Origin: Streptantibioticus rubrisoli
GTDB lineage: Bacteria > Actinomycetota > Actinomycetes > Streptomycetales > Streptomycetaceae
DNA: 64,000 nt
Reading direction: 5' to 3'
Assembly (NCBI RefSeq): GCF_024436055.1
Contig: NZ_JANFNH010000019.1
Span: 36,044-100,043 of the forward strand
Part shown: piece after piece, positions 1 through 10,921 of the stretch
Layout: each line of letters starts with the position of its first letter
How positions within the stretch are numbered: position 1 is the stretch's first letter
Notes under the pieces: generated by a model
The model's database searches: none
Told to the model about the DNA's origin: nothing
The model's input: only the letters and a program-made list of their open reading frames with translations
Translations under genes and position numbers: made by a program

Positions 1-2
1 CG

Positions 3-740
3 TCCGGGGTGCCGATCTGGACGGTGGGGGACGTCGCCGCCCACCTCGGTACCGTGTACCTCGCGTTCTGCTCCGCTCTCACTGGTGAGTTCGAGGACTG
101 GGCGGGCATCCTGCCGCCGGACGAAGGCACGTTCGGCGATCGTCTCGCGGCCTTGAACGCCTCAGCCGTGCGCCTCTTCGACAGGGACGAGCGTCGGCGT
201 CTCGCGGACTTCGTCGCCGAGCGGGGCGAGACCTTCCTCCGCGTGACGGAAGGCCTCGGCCCGGACGCCCCGTTCGCCGCACCGTGGTACGGGCAGGGGA
301 CGGTGCTGACGCTGGCGACGGCCACCGGGCTGCTGCTCAGCGAGAGCCTGCTGCACGGACTCGACATCACGCGCCGTAGCAAGCTGGCGTGGGCGATCGA
401 ATCGGACCATGCGCGGTTGGTACTGGGCCAGGTGATGCCGACGATGATGCCGCTGACGCTGGACGCGTCGCGGGCGCGGGGTGTGAACGTCGCGTACGAC
501 GTCGTCATCAGGGGCGGCCCACGGCTCGCGGTGGTCATCGACGGCGGCGCGGCGACGGTCGTCCGGGACGCGCCGCCGCGTGCCTATGACTGCCGGATCT
601 CAGCGACGCCTCTGGCTTTCCTGCTGGTTGCCTTCCGGCGCACGCCCGCCTGGAAACCGCTCGTGCGCGGCCAGATGCGAGCGGGTGGCCGCAGGCCGTG
701 GCTGGCCCCGCGGCTCACCCGCCTCATCACGAGCCCGTGA
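3..740 (+). CDS. Maleylpyruvate isomerase N-terminal (MDMPI/DinB-like) family protein, 5' partial
   Basis: The reading frame is open to the left edge of the window, so the true start lies upstream; the first in-window start codon is GTG at 9. The visible N-terminus (WTVGDVAAHLG) matches the opening helix of the mycothiol-dependent maleylpyruvate isomerase N-terminal fold, in which a His helps bind a metal. A second helix carries ESLLHGLDITRR, also typical of this fold, and the C-terminal part resembles the SCP2-like half of these proteins. Family members are often uncharacterised mycothiol-related enzymes, so the substrate is unknown. About 243 residues are visible. The family call is by motif only. 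Confidence 0.7.
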   Translation, partial: SGVPIWTVGDVAAHLGTVYLAFCSALTGEFEDWAGILPPDEGTFGDRLAALNASAVRLFDRDERRRLADFVAERGETFLRVTEGLGPDAPFAAPWYGQGTVLTLATATGLLLSESLLHGLDITRRSKLAWAIESDHARLVLGQVMPTMMPLTLDASRARGVNVAYDVVIRGGPRLAVVIDGGAATVVRDAPPRAYDCRISATPLAFLLVAFRRTPAWKPLVRGQMRAGGRRPWLAPRLTRLITSP

Positions 741-879
741 CGGGTGCCCGCCCGGTGCCAGCGGCATGCGCCTGGCCATCGACGGCCACCTCGCAGGCGC
801 ATTGTCGACCACGCCGCCGCAGCAATCCTGAGGCCTCAGTGCCTTGCGCACAGCCCAGAACGGCGAGGAGGCCGTCGTG

Positions 880-2577
880 TCAGGGGATTTCCTCGATGCG
901 TTCGCGGTTGAGCAGGTACGTGGGTAGATGCGGCTGCTTCGGGTCGATGGGGAAACCGTAGTCGTAGGCAAGGCTCGCCATCGCGAGCGGTCCGAGTGCT
1001 ACCCGGGCGCGCGGCGCCGCCGACTCACCCCAGTAACTCCCGTGCTCCGCAAGGGCTTCGGCGAGCGCTTGGCTGAAGGCGTTGCGGTCGCCCGTGATGA
1101 GTCGGTGGAACAGGGCGACCGGCTGGTAGTCGATCCGGTTGACGAAGTCCTTCGGCGCGTGGGTCAGGGAGCCGGGCACCGATGTCTCCATGGTGGCGAG
1201 CAGCTTCTTCACGACCTCGTCCATGGAGGGGCCGGAGAAGTAGGTCTGCAGGGTGTCGATCCAGTGCAGAACGTACTCGTCGACACCATCGTCCTGTCGC
1301 AGTGTGGTCAGCGGCACCTGGCACAGCCGATTGATCCGGTCCTTCTGGCGGCACACGATCGCGAGGTAGAGGGCGTCGAGCCAGGCACGGGCGTTCGCGG
1401 GCGGTTCGGCGGGCGTGGCGGGCAACTGCCTGACGAGGTCCTCGCCCAGGTGGCATTCCTGCGGCTGCGTGCCGGTGAACAGTGCGGTTCCGAGTTGTAC
1501 GGAGGTGGCCCAGGCGTCCCAGGTGGTCAGGTGCGCGGCGTCGGGATCGGTGCCGCAGTGGGCGTGCGCGAGTGCGAGGGCGGAGGTGAAAGCGTCGCCC
1601 AGTCCTGCCGGGTCCTGGGTGAGGCGTGCTATGGACTCGGCTGTGGCGTTGGTGAGTTCGGCGATGTTCGGAGCCTTGGCTGCGGCGCGGGTGGCGAGTC
1701 GGCCGGTGCGGTCGAGGCGGACCAGGCCCCTCATCAGGCCGAGCAGTTGCGGCGGCGGCTGCAGGGAGAAGGTGCGGGTGGCGTGGTCGATGACGGTGAG
1801 CGAGGTCAGGCTGCCGCGGTACCACCAGTAGACCCGCGGGGACAGTGCGCCCGGCCCGTCCTCGTGCGCGCGCAACGCGTATGCCGCAAGGCCGTTGATG
1901 GCATCGGCCACGGAGCCGTCGGCGATCGGGTGGTATGCCAGCAGGTGCCGGTTCGGCACGGCGACGAGGGCACCGGCGTCCGGCAGCGGCTCGCCGACCA
2001 GTTGCTGGGCCACTTCGGACAGGAACAGCGCCTTGCTGGCGGTGAACGGCGAGTCTCCGTAAACGGAGTGCAGTCTCGCCCGCCCCTCGATGGACACTTC
2101 CTCGTGTTCGACGGGTACGCGCATCAGGTTCTCGTAGGCCGCCTGCCCCAGTTCCTCCAGCCCGGCGCGCTCCACGTCTTCGTCGGTGAGGATCCGCACG
2201 CTGGTCGGCCCGTCGAGGGCGTAGGCGTAGACAAGCCCTTCGGCCACCACGCGGGCGTAGCGCATGGCGTTGGCGAGTTCAGGCGTGAACGACTCGACGG
2301 GCAGCAGCCGGGCGTGTACGCCACGCAGCAGTTCCTCGGCGCTCTCGCCACCCCGGCTTGCCCGCCGCAGAGCGGCGAAGTGGTCGGCAACCAGGTCGGG
2401 CCAACGGTCCTGCGGCGCGTGGCGGCACTTGTGCGCCAAGTTGTGCAGGGAGTGGTGGTGACCGTCCTGGGAGTAGGGCGCGGCAAGTGCCCGTAGCCGC
2501 GCGGCCTGCGCGGAAGTCAGCATGGGCAGGCCGGGGTCGGGGGCGTGCGTGGCGTTGGAGGTGTCGTCGTGTTTCAT
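880..2577 (-). CDS. Orphan immunity protein: DUF1444-like N-terminus fused to Imm49
   Basis: 565 residues in two parts. Residues about 60-260 have the look of a DUF1444-type region (YGDSPFTASKALFL and a VPNRHLLAYHPI segment). Residues about 300-560 match the immunity protein 49 family in order: TTWDAWATSVQLGTALF, a YLAIVCRQKDRINRL helix, DEYVLHWIDTLQTYF, and a C-terminal LGPLAMASLAYDYGFPI ending near the LPTYLLNRE motif. Imm49 proteins are predicted to neutralise polymorphic toxins. No toxin gene is adjacent: both neighbours are unrelated. It starts at ATG 2577 and has its own promoter region. The Imm49 call is firm; the N-terminal family is inference from motif memory. Confidence 0.75.
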   Translation of the reverse strand: MKHDDTSNATHAPDPGLPMLTSAQAARLRALAAPYSQDGHHHSLHNLAHKCRHAPQDRWPDLVADHFAALRRASRGGESAEELLRGVHARLLPVESFTPELANAMRYARVVAEGLVYAYALDGPTSVRILTDEDVERAGLEELGQAAYENLMRVPVEHEEVSIEGRARLHSVYGDSPFTASKALFLSEVAQQLVGEPLPDAGALVAVPNRHLLAYHPIADGSVADAINGLAAYALRAHEDGPGALSPRVYWWYRGSLTSLTVIDHATRTFSLQPPPQLLGLMRGLVRLDRTGRLATRAAAKAPNIAELTNATAESIARLTQDPAGLGDAFTSALALAHAHCGTDPDAAHLTTWDAWATSVQLGTALFTGTQPQECHLGEDLVRQLPATPAEPPANARAWLDALYLAIVCRQKDRINRLCQVPLTTLRQDDGVDEYVLHWIDTLQTYFSGPSMDEVVKKLLATMETSVPGSLTHAPKDFVNRIDYQPVALFHRLITGDRNAFSQALAEALAEHGSYWGESAAPRARVALGPLAMASLAYDYGFPIDPKQPHLPTYLLNRERIEEIP

Positions 2578-2918
2578 CGACGCGACTCTACGAGGCGCAG
2601 GTGACGGCGGGGCGCCGAGGTGTACTCACAGACCTGGCGAGGAGCCGGAAGCTCAACTCAAGCTCGACGGCCAGCCGTTAGCACGGGGTTCGGCGCCGCA
2701 CCGAGGGCTCGCCGACGGCGCGGGGGCGCCCGCAGTCCGCCGTGTCCAGCACAGCCCGCCGCTCCACTGCCTGCGCCGCCACCCGCGTCCAGGCCGTCCC
2801 ATCCCCCACTTCCCGAACGGGCCTGCGGACCACGCGCTGACACGATTCGGTCAACCCTGGCCTGATCGTCTAGGGTCAGGGGCCGTTGTCCGTCCACAGA
2901 CACTCACGGGGGAAATCC
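2578..2918. other. Intergenic region between divergent genes
   Basis: About 340 bases between the Imm49-type gene (leftward) and the small membrane protein (rightward). It must hold both promoters. A GGGGGAAAT ribosome-binding sequence stands just before the ATG at 2919. I see no other gene, repeat or convincing operator. Confidence 0.5.
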
Positions 2919-3506
2919 ATGGCCATGCCTCCGCAGCAATACCCGCCGCAGTACGGCCCCAACGCACAGCCGGGCGGCCCCAATCCGTACCAGCAGCAGC
3001 ACCCGCAGCAGTTCGCCCCGTACCCCGCGCCGCACGGCGTACCGAACCCCGGTCCGTACGGCGCCCCCGGTCCGTATGCCGCCCCTGGCCCGTACGTCGC
3101 GCCGCAGCCCGGTCAGGTGGCCAACTGCTTGGTGTGCGGTGGCTTTCCGGCGGTGAACGTCACCATTCGCGGCCATCAGGGTGTGCTCGTCGTGATGCGG
3201 TTCATCTACAAAAGGGGCTTCTTCTGCCGGACTTGCGGCACGGCCGTGCGCCGCGACATGACCGGCAGGACGCTCTGGCAGGGCTGGTGGAGCCCGCTGT
3301 CGCTCGTGATCTTCACCCCGTTCACGCTCATCTGGAACCTTTTCATGCGGGCCAAGCTCAACAAGCTCCAGCCGCCCGCCCCGGGGACGCACGGTAGGCA
3401 GTTCGACCCGGGTGCGCCGCTGCTCAGGCGTGCCCAGGCGCTGGGGTTGCTGGTGCCGGTGCTCTGGCTGGTCTTCATCTGCGTTGGGTACGCGCGGGGG
3501 CAGTAG
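2919..3506 (+). CDS. Pro/Gln/Tyr-rich membrane protein with paired CxxC motifs
   Basis: 195 residues from the ATG at 2919, chosen because GGGGGA lies 5-8 bases upstream; an upstream in-frame TTG at 2886 has no such site. Residues 1-68 are a low-complexity P/Q/Y/G-rich tail (repeated PGPY-type units), likely disordered and cytoplasmic. Two CxxC pairs follow (CLVC and CRTC), which probably bind zinc. A WQGWWSPLS motif leads into a transmembrane helix (about 125-145), and a second helix closes the protein (about 172-190). This architecture is common among actinobacterial membrane proteins of unknown role. No function is assigned. Confidence 0.75.
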   Translation: MAMPPQQYPPQYGPNAQPGGPNPYQQQHPQQFAPYPAPHGVPNPGPYGAPGPYAAPGPYVAPQPGQVANCLVCGGFPAVNVTIRGHQGVLVVMRFIYKRGFFCRTCGTAVRRDMTGRTLWQGWWSPLSLVIFTPFTLIWNLFMRAKLNKLQPPAPGTHGRQFDPGAPLLRRAQALGLLVPVLWLVFICVGYARGQ

Positions 3507-3623
3507 GGCAGACCCGGAGCGACCGAGCCGTGCGCGGCCGGTGTTCGGCCTCGCCATCCGAGAGCTGAACCCACGTCCGGCGACGCATGCAGCATTCGAC
3601 CGCCTCACTGCCCTGGAAGTCAC

Positions 3624-3647
3624 AAGCACCTCCCCGAGTAGGTGCTT
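3624..3647. terminator. Hairpin between converging genes
   Basis: An 8-bp perfect stem, AAGCACCT / AGGTGCTT, with an 8-base loop lies between the membrane protein gene ending at 3506 and the leftward FAD-oxidase remnant ending at 3682. The position and symmetry suggest a bidirectional terminator; there is only a short T tract (CTTT). Confidence 0.55.
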
Positions 3648-3681
3648 TCACCTCAGGCCGTAAGGCCAGGGGGCAGCCACG

Positions 3682-4377
3682 TCAGGGGGCGGTCGGCGGG
3701 ATGTTGTGGTTGAGGCGGAACAGGTTGCCCGGATCGTAAATGGCCTTCAGTTCGGCGAGTCGACGGTACGCGGCGGGGTCGTAGGCGCCGCGCACCTGGT
3801 CGGCGGTGGCGTTCGTGCCGTACAGGAAGTTCAGGCTCTGTCCCGCCGACCACGGCTGTGTCACCTTGAGCAGTCGCTCGTGGAGGGCCAGGACACCGGT
3901 GAGGTCAGTTCCCGGGGCGAGCTTCGACAGGAAGCCCACGACGTAGCGCGCATCGCGGTTGCCGACGGCGTTGGGTACGGCGGGCCGCCGGGCCAGCGCA
4001 CCACCGAGATGCCGGATCTCCACGATGCACCGGTCGGGCGCGCCGGGTCCTGCCAAAGCGAGCAGGGAGTTCACCGCGTCGGCGTCCAGTTCGCGGACGA
4101 GCGTGCTGCTCGCGTGGTAACTCATCGGCTGGGACGGCTCGTTGTGGATGGATCCGCAGGCGCCGTACGGCATGTCGGCCACGGTGTCGATCAGGCGGGG
4201 CCCGACCGCGCGCAGCGGGGCGACCAGTCGTTCCCCCTCGGCCGCATCGCCCGCGTGGATGATGCGCACGTGGGCGACATGGCGGCCGCGCAGCGGTGCC
4301 GGGAACGCCCTTCCGGTGGCCGCGCGGGGCCAAGCGCTCCGCTGGGAGTGCGGCGACGTCCCGTCGATCGCCTGCAC
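3682..4377 (-). pseudogene. C-terminal half of an FAD-linked oxidase (BBE family), truncated
   Basis: The 231-residue frame matches only the second half of berberine-bridge/FAD_binding_4 oxidoreductases: RGRHVAHVRI, GERLVAPLRAVGPRLIDTV, IHNEPSQPM, and the terminal BBE signature YDPGNLFRLNHNI. The whole N-terminal FAD-binding domain (about 200 residues, with the histidine/cysteine flavinylation region) is absent, and the first ~26 codons resemble nothing in the family. Immediately upstream is a copy of a widespread Streptomyces intergenic repeat (4382-4422). I infer loss of the 5' half by deletion with an endpoint at or near the repeat. The remnant cannot bind FAD as intact homologues do. Confidence 0.75.
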
Positions 4378-4381
4378 GCCA

Positions 4382-4422
4382 TTGTGGCTGGTCGCGTAGT
4401 TCCCCGCGCCCCTTCAGGGCGC
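4382..4422. repeat. Streptomyces intergenic repeat with GC-rich hairpin
   Basis: The segment GGCTGGTCGCGTAGTTCCCC followed by a GC-rich palindrome is a form of the repeat found in many copies between Streptomyces genes. Within it GCGCCC (4406-4411) pairs with GGGCGC (4417-4422) across a 5-base loop. It may act as a terminator. It lies at the broken end of the FAD-oxidase remnant; the rest of 4378-4724 holds no gene I can see apart from the promoter of the next one. Confidence 0.6.
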
Positions 4423-4724
4423 TGCCGAACCGCAGCGGACTTCGCCCGGCCTGCTCACTCCGTGCTGGCCTCTGCACCGTGGTCGGACCGCGCCGAGGAC
4501 GGTGCGAGCGCCAGGTCCAGGGCGCCAGCGCAGGGGACCGTAGCGCCGCGCGCCAGGTCGCCCCATCACGCCCCTCCACGAGCACGCACAGTGCCATGCG
4601 GCCGCGCCCGGCCTCACCGCTCACGCGGGCCCGAATCCAGGCCCATGCGGTGCCCCGCCGACCGCGCCCCGCCGGTCACGGATAATCGGGCGGGACCCAA
4701 CGAACGAGGAAGCAGCACACGGCC

Positions 4725-6245
4725 ATGACGGCGACCGCCGAACACCAGCACACCGACGACCAGCCAGACGCCACGAACGGCGACACCCCACCCGAATTCG
4801 GGCCGGGCCTGGACCCCAAGCGCCTGCAGCTGTGCCTTGAGGTCCTCGCCGAGCTGGACGACCTGCCCATCGACCACCCGGACGCCATCACCGTCCGCAA
4901 AGCCGTCGCCCACATCTTCCGCACGATCAAGCAGCGCCGCCGCCAAGAGAGCCGGGCGCGCAAGACGGCCCACGACCGCGCGGTCACGGCCGCCACCGCC
5001 ACCGGCGCGCCCGGCAGGATCGACGACGAGACCGCGGGCGTCTTCGGGCTCACCAGCCCCACCACCGGCGAGATAGCAGGCATCCTGCAGCGCCCGCGCT
5101 CCTGCTACATCTGCAAGGCGCGCTACGTCGAGGTGGACGCCTTCTACCACCAGCTGTGCCAGGACTGCGCCGCCCACAACCGCGCCCGTCGCGACGCGCG
5201 TACCGACCTGACCGGCCGCCGCGCGCTCCTCACGGGCGGCCGGGCCAAGATCGGCATGTACATCGCGCTGCGGCTCCTGCGCGACGGCGCGCACACCACC
5301 ATCACCACCCGCTTCCCCAACGACGCCATCCGCCGCTTCACCGCGATGCCCGACAGCGCCGACTGGCTGCACCGGCTCAAGATCGTCGGGATCGACCTGC
5401 GTGACCCGGCCCAAGTCGTCGCGCTCGCCGACTCGGTGGCCGCCGCGGGTCCGCTGGACATCCTCATCAACAACGCCGCACAAACCGTGCGCCGCTCCCC
5501 CACCGCCTACGCCGAACTCGTCGCGGCCGAGTCCGCGCCCCTGCCCGCCGGACAGCTGCCCGCCAGCGAGGTCATCGGCCGGTTCGGCAGCGGCAGCATC
5601 GAGCACCCAGCCCTGCTGCCCAGCCAGGCGAGCGGAGAACACGACCGCCTGGGCGCGCAGAAGGTCACCGCGCTGGCGCTGGTCACCGGTTCCGCCTCCC
5701 CGGAGAGGATCGCGGCCGGTACCGCCATCGACGCGGGCGGGCTCATACCTGATCTGGCCGACTCCAACAGCTGGGTGCAAACCGTCTCCGAAGTCGAGCC
5801 CGTCGAGATGCTCGAAGTCCAACTGTGCAACTCCGTCGCGCCGTTCATACTCGTCAGCCGACTGCGCCCGGCGCTGGCGGCGTCGTCGGCGAGGCGCAAG
5901 TACGTGGTGAACGTCTCCGCGATGGAAGGCAAGTTCAGCCGTGGCTACAAAGGCGCCGGACACCCCCACACCAACATGGCCAAAGCCGCGCTCAACATGC
6001 TCACCCGCACCAGCGCGCAGGAGATGTACCACACCGACCGCATCCTGATGACCGCCGTCGACACCGGCTGGATCACCGACGAACGCCCCCACCCCGACAA
6101 GACCCGCCTGGCCGAAGCTGGCTTCCATGCACCCCTCGACCTCGTCGACGGCGCTGCACGCGTCTACGACCCGATCATCAGAGGCGAACAGGGCGAGGAC
6201 CTCTACGGATGCTTCCTGAAGGACTACGCACCCACACCGTGGTGA
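4725..6245 (+). CDS. Zinc-ribbon SDR-fold oxidoreductase with altered catalytic triad
   Basis: 506 residues, about twice a classical SDR. Residues 1-120 are helical and polar; residues 127-148 carry two CxxC pairs (C127/C130, C145/C148), a likely zinc ribbon. The Rossmann domain starts near 163 with LLTGGRAKIGMYIA, where TGGRxKIG replaces the usual TGxxxGIG. ILINNAA (247-252) corresponds to the NNAG motif and NVSAMEG supplies the catalytic Ser (S398). The expected YxxxK reads T416-N-M-A-K420: the Tyr is Thr. Between motifs there is a long insertion (about 255-350). NAD(P) binding is likely; classical dehydrogenase chemistry is doubtful. It stands alone in its transcription unit. Confidence 0.8.
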   Translation: MTATAEHQHTDDQPDATNGDTPPEFGPGLDPKRLQLCLEVLAELDDLPIDHPDAITVRKAVAHIFRTIKQRRRQESRARKTAHDRAVTAATATGAPGRIDDETAGVFGLTSPTTGEIAGILQRPRSCYICKARYVEVDAFYHQLCQDCAAHNRARRDARTDLTGRRALLTGGRAKIGMYIALRLLRDGAHTTITTRFPNDAIRRFTAMPDSADWLHRLKIVGIDLRDPAQVVALADSVAAAGPLDILINNAAQTVRRSPTAYAELVAAESAPLPAGQLPASEVIGRFGSGSIEHPALLPSQASGEHDRLGAQKVTALALVTGSASPERIAAGTAIDAGGLIPDLADSNSWVQTVSEVEPVEMLEVQLCNSVAPFILVSRLRPALAASSARRKYVVNVSAMEGKFSRGYKGAGHPHTNMAKAALNMLTRTSAQEMYHTDRILMTAVDTGWITDERPHPDKTRLAEAGFHAPLDLVDGAARVYDPIIRGEQGEDLYGCFLKDYAPTPW

Positions 6246-6386
6246 CGACGATGCCCCCAGCACCGTGCCAGTCGGCTGGAGGCTGAAGGACTCGGCGTGG
6301 GCGCTGCCGAGGGCATCGGCGGCGCCCACCAGACGGCGGTCGAGCACACGTGGACCGTGCGTGGCTCACCGAGCTCGGCCGACGTC

Positions 6387-6803
6387 TTACTTCGCGAGCG
6401 GCTGCGTGAAACGCAGTAGGTTGCCGGCCGGGTCGCGGAAGGCACAGTCGCGGACGCCGTAGAACTGGTCCATCGGCTCCTGCAGTACCTCGCCGCCCGC
6501 CGCGCTGATGCGCTCGAAGGTGGCGTCGCAGTCGTCGGTCGAGAAGATGACGCCGCGCAGCAGGCCCTTGGCCAGCAACTCCGCCATGACTTGTTTGTCG
6601 GCTGGCGAGGCGTTCGGGTTCGCCAAGGGCGGTTCCAGGACGATGTTCACATCCGGCTGCGACGGTGCCCCCACGGTCACCCAGCGCATCCCCTCGAACG
6701 CAACGTCATTGCGTACCTCAAGGCCGAGTACATCCCGGTAGAAGGCGAGCGCCTTGTCGTGGTCGTCGACGGCGATGAAGCAATCGGAAAGCCTGATGTC
6801 CAT
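6387..6803 (-). CDS. VOC (glyoxalase/bleomycin-resistance fold) protein
   Basis: 138 residues from ATG 6803, the start matching the family N-terminus MDIRLSDCFIAVDD. It contains one full vicinal-oxygen-chelate module pair: AFYRDVLGLEVRNDV, MRWVTVG, a central helix, and the C-terminal VRDCAFRDPAGNLLRF motif with the metal-ligand Glu/Asp region. It is co-directional with the AraC-type gene and begins 10 bases after that gene's stop, so the two form an operon. The divergent VOC gene at 7419 is a close paralogue. VOC proteins bind metals and small ligands or drugs; the ligand here is unknown. Confidence 0.85.
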   Translation of the reverse strand: MDIRLSDCFIAVDDHDKALAFYRDVLGLEVRNDVAFEGMRWVTVGAPSQPDVNIVLEPPLANPNASPADKQVMAELLAKGLLRGVIFSTDDCDATFERISAAGGEVLQEPMDQFYGVRDCAFRDPAGNLLRFTQPLAK

Positions 6804-6813
6804 GCCGTTCACA

Positions 6814-7242
6814 CTACGGTCGAGCAGCGGCGTCCGCTCCTCCACGTCTGACCGGCCGCGTGTGGATCTTCGCGACGCATGCCGGAATGACGGCGCCGTG
6901 ATCATGGCTGCGGGCCCGGTAGGCGCTCGGGCTCTCCCCGACCAGCTGGGTGAAGCGCGAGCTGAACGACCCCAGTGACGTACAGCCGACCGCGTAGCAG
7001 ACTTCCGTCACCGTGAGGTCGCCGCGCCGCAGCAGCGCTTTCGCCCGCTCGATCCGGCGGGTCATCAGGTAGCCGTACGGCGTCTCGCCGAAGGCAGCGC
7101 GGAAGCAGCGGGAGAAGTGGCCCGGCGACATCAGGGCGTCACGCGCCAGCGCCGGTACGTCCAGCGGCTCGGCGTAGTCGCGGTCCATCCGGTCGCGGGC
7201 CCGGCGCAGCCGGACGAGGTCCTCGAGGTCCTGCCGTTTCAC
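6814..7242 (-). CDS. AraC-family transcriptional regulator (stand-alone DNA-binding domain)
   Basis: A short AraC protein that is almost only the double helix-turn-helix: MSPGHFSRCFRAAFGETPYGY for the first HTH and ITEVCYAVG-like VTEVCYAVGCTSLGSFSS for the second, ending with FTQLVGESPSAYR. I chose GTG 7242 (142 aa) because GGGAAA stands about 9 bases upstream; GTG codons at 7260 and 7263 are alternatives. It lies between two VOC paralogues, co-transcribed with the left one and divergent from the right one, so it probably controls both. There is no separate ligand-binding domain. Confidence 0.8.
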   Translation of the reverse strand: MKRQDLEDLVRLRRARDRMDRDYAEPLDVPALARDALMSPGHFSRCFRAAFGETPYGYLMTRRIERAKALLRRGDLTVTEVCYAVGCTSLGSFSSRFTQLVGESPSAYRARSHDHGAVIPACVAKIHTRPVRRGGADAAARP

Positions 7243-7418
7243 CGGGTCAGTTTCCCACACCACCGCAGTGCGGTACCGGGAGATCGCGGACGAAGGGCCG
7301 GGGTGATCGCCCCGGTGCACGCCACGGCGGAGATGCCGTCGTGCCTGGCGCGGCAGGTGGGCAGACCGATCAGGAATGGAGAAGCGCTGGTCACCGAGCC
7401 GCACCTAGCCTGATCGTC

Positions 7419-7829
7419 ATGGACATCGCCATTCACTGGACCTTCCTCCCGCACAACGACCCGGACGCCTCCCTGGCCTTCTACCGCGACACCCTCGGAT
7501 TCGAGGTCCGCAACGACGTCGGATACGGCGAGATGCGCTGGATCACGGTCGGCCCCGCCGAACAGCCCCACACGTCCATCGTCCTGGAGCCGCCAGCCGC
7601 GGCCCCCGGCATCACCGACGACGAGCGCCGCACCATCGTGGAGATGATGGCCAAGGGCAGCTACGCCCGTATCGCCCTGGCCACCGCCGACCTCGACGCC
7701 ACCTTCGCGCGGCTGCGGGCCAGCGGCGCCGACGTCGTCCAGGTGCCGACCGAGCAGCCGTACGGGATCCGCGACTGCGCCTTCCGCGATCCCGCGGGCA
7801 ACCTGATCCGCATCAACGAACTGCGCTGA
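7419..7829 (+). CDS. VOC (glyoxalase/bleomycin-resistance fold) protein, paralogue of the 6387 gene
   Basis: 136 residues from ATG 7419. It shares AFYRDTLGFEVRNDV, MRWITVG and the ending IRDCAFRDPAGNLIRIN with the gene at 6387-6803, indicating local duplication and divergence. The first residues (MDIAIHWTFLPHND) fit the usual VOC beta-strand start. It is divergent from the AraC gene; the 176-base gap must hold both promoters and probably the AraC operator. The substrate or ligand is unknown. Confidence 0.85.
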   Translation: MDIAIHWTFLPHNDPDASLAFYRDTLGFEVRNDVGYGEMRWITVGPAEQPHTSIVLEPPAAAPGITDDERRTIVEMMAKGSYARIALATADLDATFARLRASGADVVQVPTEQPYGIRDCAFRDPAGNLIRINELR

Positions 7830-7915
7830 GCGGTCCGGCGAGCGCAGCCGAAATCCCCGCACCTCGCGCCACATCCCGGCTTGGCGTGAGATGAACGAGA
7901 TGCCAGGTCGCGAGC

Positions 7916-7921
7916 TAGTAT
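7916..7921 (+). promoter_or_regulatory. Possible -10 element (TAGTAT) for the UvrA-like gene
   Basis: TAGTAT matches the streptomycete housekeeping TANNNT -10 form. No strong -35 is visible at the right spacing. It would give a leader of about 140 bases before the ATG at 8069, containing arms CGAGC and GCTCG (7911-7937) that could be an operator. Confidence 0.3.
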
Positions 7922-8068
7922 GCGCGACGGTCGCTCGTTGGTCCGAAGCCCGGCCGGACGCGCCCCCGGCCGGGACCCAGTACCGACTGCTCGAAGCTGG
8001 TCAGAGAGCCAGGCGACGCCGACGGGAACCGCGAAGGCGGCCCCGCGCAACAGATGGAGACACCCAGC

Positions 8069-10453
<2,385 letters not shown>

Positions 10454-10921
10454 CCAACTACCCTGTGGGGACCGTGAGTTCGCGTTCGGTGAGGTGTTGA
10501 CGCGGTACCTGGCGAGGTGCGTCGGGCAGTGCGGCGAGAGGGCGCGGCGCTGGTGTCGGTGCGCAAGTGCCGTGCTGGCAAGGGTAGTTGCTCTCGGGAT
10601 CGAGAGGCTGCGCCGTCCCGCCGCAGTGTGAACTGCGCGGCTCCGTAGGCAGTTTCGCGCCAAAAGTGGCTAACTGCGGCGGGTAAGTGCGCCCGATATC
10701 GCCGCGTTGATCACGGAGTTTCGGCACACGAGCGGCACGCGGGCACATCTCGTCGACATTCCTGTGACAATCCTGTGATTCGCTTGTGCGCATACTGGCC
10801 GAGCTTCTGCGAGGTCAATTCCTCCGTATGCAGCAGCAGAGCCATCCCCGCACGAGAGGACGCTGCCCTGCTCACGGCCGCCCGCACGCACAGCAGACAC
10901 CGCACCCGACGCCGGGCCGAC
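10454..10921. other. Intergenic region upstream of the PgsBC locus
   Basis: About 470 bases with no recognisable gene on either strand. It must contain the promoter of the five-gene PgsBC locus. The frame of the sensor gene is open back to a GTG at 10775, so part of this stretch may be coding if that start is used. Confidence 0.4.
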
